Origin: Planctomycetota bacterium
Lineage (GTDB): Bacteria > Planctomycetota > PLA2
Direction: 5' to 3'
DNA length: 13,964 bases
Assembly (NCBI GenBank): GCA_023150495.1
Contig: JAKLKT010000021.1
Coordinates: forward strand, 1 to 13,964
Shown here: positions 1 through 6,260 of the stretch, one piece after another
How the letters are laid out: each line of letters starts with the position of its first letter
How positions within the stretch are numbered: position 1 is the stretch's first letter
Made by a program: the position numbers and the translations under genes
Notes under the pieces: generated by a model
Database searches by the model: none
Told to the model about the DNA's origin: nothing
Seen by the model: the letters and a program-made list of their open reading frames with translations, nothing else

Positions 1-2
1 GG

Positions 3-1541
3 TGGCAGGAGGCGGGGGCGGCCCACGACGGCGTGGCTGCGGCGGCGTACCGCGACAAGGTCATGGAGCTCGACCCGAGCGGCGGCGCGGCGCGGCGGAT
101 CGAGGGGACGGCGAACCTCCAGATCGCGTGCCCCTTGCCCGATGTCGCGCTCCACCTCTTCCGCACGCGCGAGCACGCCGACGTCGTCCGCGGGGGCGAG
201 CGAAGGATGGTCCATGTGCCGTGGCGGCAGGCAACGCCCGCCCACGACCCCGGCGAGTGGGCGCTCCGCGTCGTGCGACCCGCGGGCCCGATCGGCGACC
301 TGGACTTGATCCTCCGCGTCGCCGGGCACCCGGTCCGCGGGTCGGTGCTCGTCGCCGAGGGCGCGGGCGACGTGCAGGCTCTCGACCGGCTCGTCGCGAT
401 CGGGGGGGCGCCAGTGATCGACCTCTACGACGCCGAAACGCTCGGCGAGGAGGGGGCCGAGCGCGCGTTCGCCTTCGAGCGGGCGGGCATTCGGTTCGAC
501 GTGCGCGGGACGGGGCTTTTCGCGCTAGGGCTCCGCGTCCTTGACGCTGCGGGCGTCGCGGAGCGGGGCGGGGTCGCGGCGACGGTGCACCAAGGCGGCG
601 TTGTCCGCGACATCGTGCTTCCCGCGGGCCTGCTCGTGCGGACGACGGCGGCGCCGCTCCTCTGCGGGCCCGACAGTCTTGCCGGCTCTCCTGCAGCCTC
701 CATCCCGGACCTGCCCGCGGGCGATTGGCTCCTCGTGGCGCATCGCCCGGGCCGTCCGCCGATCCGCGTGCCGTTGAGGATGCCGCCGGGTCCCACGTCC
801 TTCACGTTCGCGGTGCCGTTCCCGGCCCGCGACGCCGCCCCTCCCGAGTTCGTCCACGTGCCGGATCCCTCGGGACAGAACCTCGCCTTCTGGATCCTCG
901 ACCGGGAGGTGACCTGTGCGGAATATCTCGAGTTCCTGAACGACCCGGAGGTTCGGCGAGGCCTCGACACCGGCGAGCGGAAGGGGCTCGTGCCCTGCAA
1001 CACCTCAGGCGTCCCGCGCTTCCCGCGAGACGGCTCGACCGGGCTCTTCTCGCTCGGTCCGCGTTGGCGAGGCGACTGGCCCATCCTCGGCGTGTCGTGG
1101 AACGACGCCACGGCCTACACGGCGTGGCGAACCGAACGCGCCCGGCGCTCCGGCCGGAGGGAGACCTGCGCCTTGCCGACCTACCGGCAGTGGCAGAGCG
1201 CCGGGACGGTCATGGGGCGCGAGTACTGCTTCGGGAACCAGTTCCGGCCGCGGTGGGTCAAGTCCTGCTTCTCGCGGCCCCGGGCGGAGCCCGAGCCTCC
1301 TCGCCGGTTCCCGGTCGACGAGTCGCCCCACGGGGTCTACGACATGTCGGGGAGCGCGCTCGAGTGGCTCGACGACTGGTACGACAGGGACAAGGGCTTT
1401 CGCCGGGCGGCCGGCGGATCCTGGGCCCAGGCCGGGCCCCCTGAGCTCTTCCGGATCTCGGGCGGGTACGGGCTCGCGCCCGAGACGACGAGCGAGGAGG
1501 TCGGGTTCCGCCTGGTCCTCACGATGGAGACGGAAGAGTGA
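3..1541 (+). CDS. FGE-sulfatase (SUMF1-like) domain protein, 5'-partial, probable C-terminal part of a kinase-FGE fusion
   Basis: The reading frame is open to the left edge, so the gene probably starts outside the window; the GTG at 33 has no ribosome binding site. Residue numbers here count from position 33. About 270 N-terminal residues contain a PEGA-like stretch (SIPDLPAGDWLLVAHRPGRP, about 223-242). An FGE-sulfatase fold follows (about 272-495): FWILDREVTCAEYLEFLND, PILGVSWNDATAYTAW, LPTYRQW, GVYDMSGSALEWLDDWYD, AGGSW and a final GFRLVL. True formylglycine-generating enzymes carry copper-binding cysteines just before the final GFR motif. None is seen here, so I infer a non-FGE binding or regulatory role. 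The N-terminal part resembles the region between a Ser/Thr kinase domain and an FGE domain in planctomycete fusions, but the kinase itself would lie upstream and is not visible. The stop overlaps the next start (GTGA, 1538-1541), so it is coupled to the sigma factor gene. Confidence 0.8.
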   Translation, partial: WQEAGAAHDGVAAAAYRDKVMELDPSGGAARRIEGTANLQIACPLPDVALHLFRTREHADVVRGGERRMVHVPWRQATPAHDPGEWALRVVRPAGPIGDLDLILRVAGHPVRGSVLVAEGAGDVQALDRLVAIGGAPVIDLYDAETLGEEGAERAFAFERAGIRFDVRGTGLFALGLRVLDAAGVAERGGVAATVHQGGVVRDIVLPAGLLVRTTAAPLLCGPDSLAGSPAASIPDLPAGDWLLVAHRPGRPPIRVPLRMPPGPTSFTFAVPFPARDAAPPEFVHVPDPSGQNLAFWILDREVTCAEYLEFLNDPEVRRGLDTGERKGLVPCNTSGVPRFPRDGSTGLFSLGPRWRGDWPILGVSWNDATAYTAWRTERARRSGRRETCALPTYRQWQSAGTVMGREYCFGNQFRPRWVKSCFSRPRAEPEPPRRFPVDESPHGVYDMSGSALEWLDDWYDRDKGFRRAAGGSWAQAGPPELFRISGGYGLAPETTSEEVGFRLVLTMETEE

Positions 1542-2098
1542 CGGACGCCCTTGAGCTGAAGCGGCGCCTCGCCGAGGCCCAGGCGGACCTCGCGATCTTC
1601 GTGCGCAAGCACGCAGGCCGGCTCCTCCGCCTCGAGAGCGCGGAGGATCTGGCGCAGGGAATCCACGCGCGGGCGCTCGAGCGGGCCGGTTCCTACCGCC
1701 ACCGCGGCCGGGAGCAGTTCCTCGCGTGGATGTACGCGGTCGCCCGCACGCACCTCGCCGACCGCCACCACTACTGGGGCGCGATGCGGCGCCGGCCGTC
1801 GAGCCTCCTGCGTCTCGTGGGCGACAGCCAGACCGGGGCCGGGGGCCTGGAGCCGGCGGCCACCGCGACCGGCCCCTCGACCTTCGCCGCCCGGCGCGAG
1901 CTCGTGAGCCTCGTCGGGCAGGCTCTCTCGCTCCTTCGGGAGCAGGACCGGAACCTCGTCCGCTGGCTCGGCGACGGGGTGCCGATGAAGGAGCAGGCGG
2001 GCCGCCTCGGGCTCTCCCCCGACGCCGCGGAGAGCGCATCCCGGAGGGCGCTCGAGCGCTTCCGGAAGGCCTACCGGCTGGTCGCGCCCGGAATCTGA
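1538..2098 (+). CDS. ECF-type RNA polymerase sigma factor
   Basis: This 186-residue protein has the two-domain layout of ECF sigma-70 factors. Region 2 spans about 15-85, with SAEDLAQGIHARALERA and the stretch FLAWMYAVARTHLADRHHYW used for -10 recognition. Region 4 spans about 125-180, with a helix-turn-helix around GVPMKEQAGRLGLSPDAAES. A GA-rich linker of about 35 residues separates them. It would direct RNA polymerase to its own promoter class in the cytoplasm. The GTG start overlaps the stop of the FGE-like gene by 4 bp, and GGAG at 1526-1529 can serve as ribosome binding site. ECF factors encoded next to kinase or FGE-domain proteins are a known planctomycete arrangement in which the partner is thought to control the sigma factor. 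No anti-sigma factor is seen beside it. Family call is firm; the specific regulon is unknown. Confidence 0.85.
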   Translation: MTDALELKRRLAEAQADLAIFVRKHAGRLLRLESAEDLAQGIHARALERAGSYRHRGREQFLAWMYAVARTHLADRHHYWGAMRRRPSSLLRLVGDSQTGAGGLEPAATATGPSTFAARRELVSLVGQALSLLREQDRNLVRWLGDGVPMKEQAGRLGLSPDAAESASRRALERFRKAYRLVAPGI

Positions 2099-2146
2099 AA
2101 CCCGGGCGACGGATCCGGCGCGCGATCTGGTTTGAGTCCCTTGGCC

Positions 2147-2171
2147 GCCCGGTCCGCCTTGACGGCCGGGC
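2147..2171 (+). terminator. Hairpin between the sigma factor gene and the next gene
   Basis: GCCCGG at 2147-2152 pairs with CCGGGC at 2166-2171. After a one-base bulge (T2153), CCG at 2154-2156 pairs with CGG at 2163-2165, leaving the loop CCTTGA. It lies 48 bases after the sigma factor stop and 5 bases before the ribosome binding site of the next gene. There is no T-tract, so it may be a weak terminator or a 5'-UTR structure of the downstream gene. Confidence 0.3.
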
Positions 2172-2187
2172 ATCTCGGAGGATGGAC

Positions 2188-3657
2188 ATGCGCGCGTCGG
2201 TGGTGCTCAAGCTCCAGCTTCTCATGCTCTGCAGCGCGTCCGGATGCCACAGCTGCAACGGCAGGGAAACCGCGGCGATCTCGCACCTAGAAGCGCGCCA
2301 GAGCGCGTACGAGTACTGCTGCGATCCCGAGAAGCCCGATCCGCCGGAGGGGTACCCCGGCTGCGAAGTGACCTTCGATTATCAGGAAGATGGCGATTCC
2401 CCCGGCGACGAGCTGTGGGTCACGCCGGTGCCGAATCTGAACGCGATCGTCAATCCGGACAGCTTCGCCGTCGGCCCTCTGAGCCCCAGAACGATCGAAA
2501 TCCGGGTCCGGCACTGCGTGGACAGCCTGACCGTCACGTTCGAGGTGAGCCTCGACCCGCCGGGAGCTCCCCTCCACGACGTCAAGGGCAGGCATACCAT
2601 CACGCTTCGGCGCGTCGATTGCCCGCCGACCGGCGGGGGGACGACCCCGGTCCCGATCGACGTGACCGGGCCCGAGGGTCTCCTCCGGATGCGCCCGGAG
2701 TTCGCGCACAACCGGCCCGGCGACGGCGCCCTCCCGCTCCCCCCGCATTCCATGGACATCATCGTCGGCGGCGACAACGGATGGGCCATCGTGAACCCCG
2801 AGACAGGCGCGACGATCGACGACAAGGGGCTCCAGCTCGGATTCCCGAACTTCGGCGTGCTCCCTCTTGGCGGGAGCGGCGCCGACGACACCGCGTTCGG
2901 CTTCGGCCCGCTGAACTCCCACCTCACCGAGTTCATCCCGGCAAGCCAGGAGTTCGGCCCCACGCTCATCATCGGAGCCAACTCGAACCACACGGACGGC
3001 TGCCTCTACGGCGACGGCACGAGCCTCGGCGGCGTGTTCGTCAACTACACGCTCGGCAACATCCGCCTCCTCCGGTACAACCCGAGCGGCTTCTTCGAGG
3101 TCTCGACGGACTGGATCACCGACGCCGCGTTCGGGAGCGACCCCGGCAAGGCCGTGAGCGCCTGCGCGGACTCCCCGACGGCGCCGGTCTACATCGCTGT
3201 CGAAGGCTCGCCCGGCTCGCTCTACGTCCACCAGCCCGCCGACCGCCCGAGCGGCGGCGCGGCGACCCGGCTCGGCGACACCGGCGACGCGCCGCGCAGG
3301 GTGAGGAAGATCGGGGATTTCGTCGTCGTGAGCAACCACGAGAGCGACTCGCTCACGGTCGCGCTCGCGAGCACGAACACGATCGTCGGCACGGTACCCG
3401 TCGGTGACGGCCCGGTCGGCATCGACCTGATGCTCATCGACGACAACCTGGCCGTCGCGAGCACCGGGTTCAACGACAACACGTTCACGATCACGATCCT
3501 CGATCCGGCGGGGGCCGTCGTCTCCAACGAGACGAAGCCGCTGCCCGACGGGTGCACGGGCCCCGGGCACATCATCTTCTGGAAGAGCGGCGTGCTCGCC
3601 TCCTGCAAGACGAGCAACAACCTGATCTACGTGGAGGTGCCGGAGCTGCTCGAGTGA
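2188..3657 (+). CDS. Exported cysteine-rich protein with YVTN-like beta-propeller C-terminus, possible lipoprotein
   Basis: The start is decided by the ribosome binding site: GGAGG at 2177-2181 lies 6 nt before the ATG at 2188, whereas the ATG at 2182 directly abuts it. The 489-residue product opens with a hydrophobic stretch and SASGC (Cys20), which fits a permissive lipobox although Ala at -3 is uncommon. It is therefore exported and may be lipid-anchored. Many later cysteines (for example YEYCCDPEK, GCEVTF, RHCVDS, RVDCPP, DGCLYGDG, SCKTS) suggest disulfides outside the cytoplasm. The C-terminal part has YVTN-type blades, clearest at LTVALASTNTIVGTVPVGDG followed by PVGIDL, a beta-propeller signature. 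No catalytic motif is recognised. It lies 89 bp after the sigma factor gene, so co-regulation is possible but unproven. Its last 31 bp overlap the end of the opposite-strand methyltransferase gene. Confidence 0.75.
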   Translation: MRASVVLKLQLLMLCSASGCHSCNGRETAAISHLEARQSAYEYCCDPEKPDPPEGYPGCEVTFDYQEDGDSPGDELWVTPVPNLNAIVNPDSFAVGPLSPRTIEIRVRHCVDSLTVTFEVSLDPPGAPLHDVKGRHTITLRRVDCPPTGGGTTPVPIDVTGPEGLLRMRPEFAHNRPGDGALPLPPHSMDIIVGGDNGWAIVNPETGATIDDKGLQLGFPNFGVLPLGGSGADDTAFGFGPLNSHLTEFIPASQEFGPTLIIGANSNHTDGCLYGDGTSLGGVFVNYTLGNIRLLRYNPSGFFEVSTDWITDAAFGSDPGKAVSACADSPTAPVYIAVEGSPGSLYVHQPADRPSGGAATRLGDTGDAPRRVRKIGDFVVVSNHESDSLTVALASTNTIVGTVPVGDGPVGIDLMLIDDNLAVASTGFNDNTFTITILDPAGAVVSNETKPLPDGCTGPGHIIFWKSGVLASCKTSNNLIYVEVPELLE

Positions 3658-4490
3658 CGCGCGTGCCAGTCGTAGATCGCGATGCCGGCCGCGACGCCGA
3701 CGTTGATCGAGCGCATCGAGCCGAAGAGCGGGATGAAGACCGTCGCGTCCGCGAGCGCGCGCACCTCGGCCGGGATGCCGGGGCCCTCCTGGCCGAAGAT
3801 CATGAGGGGGTCCGGGGGCCACTGGAACTCCGCGAGCGGCACGGCGCCGGGCGCCTCCTCGAAGCAGACCATCGCATAGCCGCGCTCCCTCGCGTGCGCG
3901 CCGAGCTCCTCGGCGTCGCGGACGTGGACGACGTTCTCGTAGACGTGCGAGCCCATCGCGCCGCGGAGGTCCATCTTGCGGCGGCCGCAGATCACGACCT
4001 CGCGGGCGAGGAAGGCGTTCGCGTTGCGGATGATCGTGCCGAGGTTGAAGTCGTACTCGATGTTCGCGACGCAGACGGCGAACGGGAAGCGCTTCGCGTC
4101 GAGCGCCGCCCTGATCTCCTCGGGCGCCATCCCCTTGTACTCGTCGCGAACGGCGAGGTCGCGTCCGAGCACGCGCGCGGCGAAGCTCCGCCACTGGCCC
4201 TCGTAGAAGTGGCGGCGCTCCTCCGGCGCGGTCGACGGCAGGACGTACAGATTGCCCTCGACGAGGCCGGTCTTCACGCGGCGGCCGAGGTCACGCGACG
4301 CCCGCTCGCGGCCGACGTACGCGACGAAGTCGGCCTTCGTGCGATCGCCGTCGATCTCGAAGTCCGTGAGGCCGAGGGCCGCGACGAGGCGGCGGAAGAG
4401 ATCCCCGTCGCGGTCGACCGGCCGGTCCGGGAGGAAGACGATGCGCGGCACGCGCTCGGCTGCACGCGCGCCTTCAGCCCCGCCGGCCAC
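3627..4490 (-). CDS. SpoU/TrmH-family RNA 2'-O-ribose methyltransferase
   Basis: This 287-residue protein methylates a ribose 2'-OH in tRNA or rRNA using S-adenosylmethionine; the target base cannot be read from sequence. All three SpoU (SPOUT) motifs are intact in the C-terminal half: motif 1 at about 143-160 (NIEYDFNLGTIIRNANAF, with the conserved Arg), motif 2 at 230-240 (MIFGQEGPGIP) and motif 3 at 252-270 (FIPLFGSMRSINVGVAAGI). These form the trefoil-knot cofactor site and dimer interface. The first 135 residues do not look like the usual L30e-type RNA-binding domain and are unassigned. The GTG start at 4490 gives a short low-complexity N-terminus, so a slightly later start is possible. 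The last residues (SSSSGTST) are encoded antisense to the neighbouring gene end and probably lie outside the fold. It follows malQ on the same strand after 80 bp. Confidence 0.88.
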   Translation of the reverse strand: MAGGAEGARAAERVPRIVFLPDRPVDRDGDLFRRLVAALGLTDFEIDGDRTKADFVAYVGRERASRDLGRRVKTGLVEGNLYVLPSTAPEERRHFYEGQWRSFAARVLGRDLAVRDEYKGMAPEEIRAALDAKRFPFAVCVANIEYDFNLGTIIRNANAFLAREVVICGRRKMDLRGAMGSHVYENVVHVRDAEELGAHARERGYAMVCFEEAPGAVPLAEFQWPPDPLMIFGQEGPGIPAEVRALADATVFIPLFGSMRSINVGVAAGIAIYDWHARHSSSSGTST

Positions 4491-4502
4491 GATTGCCCCG
4501 CG

Positions 4503-4508
4503 AAGTTA
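4503..4508 (-). promoter_or_regulatory. Possible -10 hexamer TAACTT for the SpoU methyltransferase gene
   Basis: On the minus strand TAACTT ends 12 nt before the GTG start. It matches TANNNT, but the gap is longer than the 6-9 nt seen at six other genes here. No good -35 is visible. Confidence 0.25.
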
Positions 4509-4519
4509 CGACGGCGCGA

Positions 4520-4537
4520 TGCGGCACGCATGCCGCA
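4520..4537 (-). terminator. Perfect 7-bp inverted repeat between malQ and the methyltransferase gene
   Basis: TGCGGCA at 4520-4526 and TGCCGCA at 4531-4537 are perfect inverted arms around a 4-base loop. It lies 33 bases after the malQ stop and upstream of the possible -10 of the next gene. There is no T-tract, so it could be an intrinsic-like terminator for malQ or a protein-binding palindrome. Confidence 0.3.
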
Positions 4538-4570
4538 CTCACCCGCCGCAAGCCCTTGCCACCGAACCCC

Positions 4571-5851
4571 TTACACACGCCCACCCCCGGAAAAGATCCG
4601 GTCCGTCGCTTCCGTAAGTTCGCGGAGGCGGCAGGCGAGGGAGGGGGTCAGCTCGCGGCAGTCGAGCCGCCAGCGCCAGTTGCCCCGGACCGTGCCGGGG
4701 CGGTTCATCCGCGCGTCGCTCCCGAGGCCGAGCAGGTCCTGCACGGGGACGATCGCGAGGTCCGAAGGCGAGCGGTGCGCCACGCGGATCATGCCCCAGT
4801 GGAAGTCGCTCCGCCGGCACCCGGCGTAGCGACGCGCGCGCTCCGGGTCGGCCCCGCCCGCGTGGAGCCAGCCCTTCACCGTGTCGTTGTCGTGCGTGCC
4901 GGTGTAGACGACCGAGTTGCGAGGGAAGTAGTGCGGCCGGTCCTCGGGGTTCCCGCCGAAGGAGAACTGGAGGATGCGCATCCCCGGGAGGCCGAGCCCG
5001 TCGCGCAGCGCCGCGGCCTCGGGCGTGAGGAGCCCGAGATCCTCGGCGATCAGCGGCAGCGGGCCGAGCGCCTTCCGGACGGCCGCGAAGAGCCGCGCCC
5101 CCGGACCCCCTGCCCATCGCCCGCGCCGCCCGGTGCGCTCCCTTGCCGGGATCTCCCACGCGCGGAGGAACCCCAGGAAGTGGTCGAGGCGGACCGCGTC
5201 GAAGAGCTCGAACGCGCGCTTCAGCCGCGCGACCCACCAGCCGAACACGGCGCGCCGCTCCCAGCGGTAGTGCGGGTTCCCCCACCGCTGCCCGTCCCTG
5301 CTGAAGTAGTCGGGCGGCACGCCCGCGACGACCCGCGGCTGCCCCCGCCGGTCCAGCTTGAAGAGGTCCCGGTGCGCCCACACGTCCGCGCTGTCGTGCG
5401 CGACGAAGATGGGCAGGTCGCCGATGAGGCCGATGCCGCGCCCGTTCGCATACCGCTTGAGCGCGCGCCATTCCTCGTCGAAGGCGCCCTGGAGCCGCGC
5501 GTAGCGGAGAACGGCCTCGCGCGGCGCCCTCACCCGGCGCGACCAGTGCGGCCACGGCGCCCGGTGCATGTCGTGGAGCGCGCGGAAGGTCGCGTACTCC
5601 TCGACCCACGGCGCGTCGAGCGGCGGGCCCTCGCGGTCGACGAGCCGCTCGTCCCCCGCGAACGCCGACAGCGCCGCGTAGGGCGAGCCGCCGGCGCCAG
5701 GCGGGCCGACCGGGAGCACCTGCCACCAGCGCTGGCCGGCCGCCGCGAGGAAGTCGACGAATCGGTAGGCGTCCGGGCCGAGCCGACCGCCCGGGAGGGA
5801 GCCCACGTGGAGGAGGAGACCCGCGGAACGGGGGAACACAGCGGGCATCAT
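4571..5851 (-). CDS. malQ: 4-alpha-glucanotransferase (amylomaltase, GH77), compact form
   Basis: The enzyme transfers alpha-1,4-glucan segments between maltooligosaccharides, in cytoplasmic glycogen or maltodextrin metabolism. GH77 signatures run the whole length: RSAGLLLHVGSLPG (8-21), QVLPVGPPGAGGSPY (44-58), IGDLPIFVAHDSADVWAH (143-160), GVPPDYFSRDGQRWGNPHY (177-195), RLDHFLGF (221-228), IAEDLG (268-273), YTGTHDNDT (316-324) and ARMNRPG. The catalytic triad aligns as Asp223 (nucleophile), Glu270 (acid/base) and Asp321, matching Asp293, Glu340 and Asp395 of Thermus aquaticus amylomaltase. At 426 residues it is about 70 shorter than that 500-residue enzyme. The loss lies mainly between residues 66 and 130, where a helical subdomain is normally found. 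All active-site motifs remain, so it is probably active. The ATG pair at 5846-5851 has no ribosome binding site. It is divergent from the NifU-like gene 38 bp away; no other glycogen genes are present. Confidence 0.92.
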   Translation of the reverse strand: MMPAVFPRSAGLLLHVGSLPGGRLGPDAYRFVDFLAAAGQRWWQVLPVGPPGAGGSPYAALSAFAGDERLVDREGPPLDAPWVEEYATFRALHDMHRAPWPHWSRRVRAPREAVLRYARLQGAFDEEWRALKRYANGRGIGLIGDLPIFVAHDSADVWAHRDLFKLDRRGQPRVVAGVPPDYFSRDGQRWGNPHYRWERRAVFGWWVARLKRAFELFDAVRLDHFLGFLRAWEIPARERTGRRGRWAGGPGARLFAAVRKALGPLPLIAEDLGLLTPEAAALRDGLGLPGMRILQFSFGGNPEDRPHYFPRNSVVYTGTHDNDTVKGWLHAGGADPERARRYAGCRRSDFHWGMIRVAHRSPSDLAIVPVQDLLGLGSDARMNRPGTVRGNWRWRLDCRELTPSLACRLRELTEATDRIFSGGGRV

Positions 5852-5874
5852 AGAGAGGGGGCGCGGGGGAGAGG

Positions 5875-5880
5875 TAGAAT
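5875..5880 (+). promoter_or_regulatory. -10-like hexamer TAGAAT for the NifU-like gene
   Basis: TAGAAT ends 9 nt before the ATG at 5890, and the gap ends in CGGTC, as it does at the Trm112-like gene. No ribosome binding site lies at normal distance, though the GGGGAGAGG around 5866-5874 is purine-rich. Transcription from this hexamer would give a leaderless mRNA. Confidence 0.45.
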
Positions 5881-5889
5881 GGCGCGGTC

Positions 5890-6129
5890 ATGAGCGACGC
5901 CACCACCGCCGAAGTCCAGACCCTGATCGACGAGATCCGGCCCTACCTCCAGGGCGACGGGGGCGACTGCGAGCTGATCGACTGCGACCGCGAGGACGGC
6001 ACCATCCAGCTCCGCTTCGTCGGCGCATGCGGCGGCTGCCCCTCCTCCACGGCAACCCTCAAGATGGGGATCGAGAACTTCCTCCGCGAGAAGCTGCCGT
6101 GGGTGAAGGAGGTCGTGCAGGTTTTCTGA
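5890..6129 (+). CDS. NifU C-terminal-domain (Nfu-type) Fe-S cluster scaffold protein
   Basis: This 79-residue protein is a complete stand-alone NifU C-terminal domain. Its key feature is the ACGGCPSS motif with Cys47 and Cys50, the CxxC pair by which Nfu proteins hold a 4Fe-4S cluster at a dimer interface before passing it to apo-enzymes. The start of the domain (IDEIRPYLQGDGGDCELI) and the end (LREKLPWVKEVVQVF) also match the family closely. The start at 5890 gives the expected N-terminus; a four-codon overlapping frame beginning at 5879 is disregarded. It is a single-gene unit: malQ is divergent on the left, and a hairpin repeat begins two bases after its stop. No suf or isc genes are nearby, so it probably acts as a general cluster carrier. 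Confidence 0.93.
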   Translation: MSDATTAEVQTLIDEIRPYLQGDGGDCELIDCDREDGTIQLRFVGACGGCPSSTATLKMGIENFLREKLPWVKEVVQVF

Positions 6130-6130
6130 G

Positions 6131-6170
6131 TTGTTAGCGGTACGGTGCCTGGCTCCGTACCGCTAGTAAT
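6131..6170 (+). repeat. REP-like hairpin repeat, copy 1
   Basis: A perfect 11-bp stem: TAGCGGTACGG at 6135-6145 pairs with CCGTACCGCTA at 6155-6165 across the loop TGCCTGGCT. Wobble and Watson-Crick pairs can extend it to 6131-6169. It begins two bases after the NifU-like stop. It shares 32 of 40 positions with copy 2 in the same orientation, exactly 90 bp further on. It may end transcription or stabilise the 3' end, although no T-tract follows. Confidence 0.75.
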
Positions 6171-6184
6171 CGAACGATTGTCCG

Positions 6185-6199
6185 GTGCGGTCCGCGCAC
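6185..6199. repeat. Small hairpin between the two repeat copies
   Basis: GTGCG at 6185-6189 pairs with CGCAC at 6195-6199 across a 5-base loop. The 126-bp gap (6130-6255) therefore holds three stem-loops in a row and no gene. This short stem could be chance in GC-rich DNA. Confidence 0.3.
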
Positions 6200-6220
6200 G
6201 CTGCCCCGCGTCGGAGGCTG

Positions 6221-6260
6221 TTGTTAGTGGGTTTGTGCCTGGCTCCGTACCACTATCAAT
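6221..6260 (+). repeat. REP-like hairpin repeat, copy 2
   Basis: A diverged copy of the repeat at 6131-6170. It keeps the core GTGCCTGGCTCCGTACC and an outer 6-bp stem (TAGTGG at 6225-6230 with CCACTA at 6250-6255). The inner left arm is eroded. Relative to copy 1, the C-G pair at stem position 4 is a T-A pair here, a compensatory change that supports the hairpin. Its right arm ends directly against the stop codon of the minus-strand TPR gene (6256-6258), and its last bases overlap that gene end. Confidence 0.7.

Noticed and set aside
1005..2258. 417-codon open frame on the minus strand
   Set aside because: It is antisense to both the FGE-like and sigma factor genes, made of Arg/Pro/Gly-rich sequence, and lacks a ribosome binding site.
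2287..4194. 635-codon open frame on the minus strand
   Set aside because: It is Arg/Ala/Asp-rich with no motif and runs opposite the exported propeller gene and through the SpoU gene in another frame. Long empty frames are expected in DNA this GC-rich.
3552..5893. Two long plus-strand frames opposite the SpoU gene and malQ
   Set aside because: Their products are Arg/Ala/Glu-rich and motif-free, while the minus strand encodes well-conserved enzymes across the same DNA.
5879..5893. Four-codon mini-frame (MARS) whose stop overlaps the NifU-like start as ATGA
   Set aside because: It looks like a leader peptide with coupling, but its ATG overlaps the likely -10 hexamer, and such short frames are common by chance.
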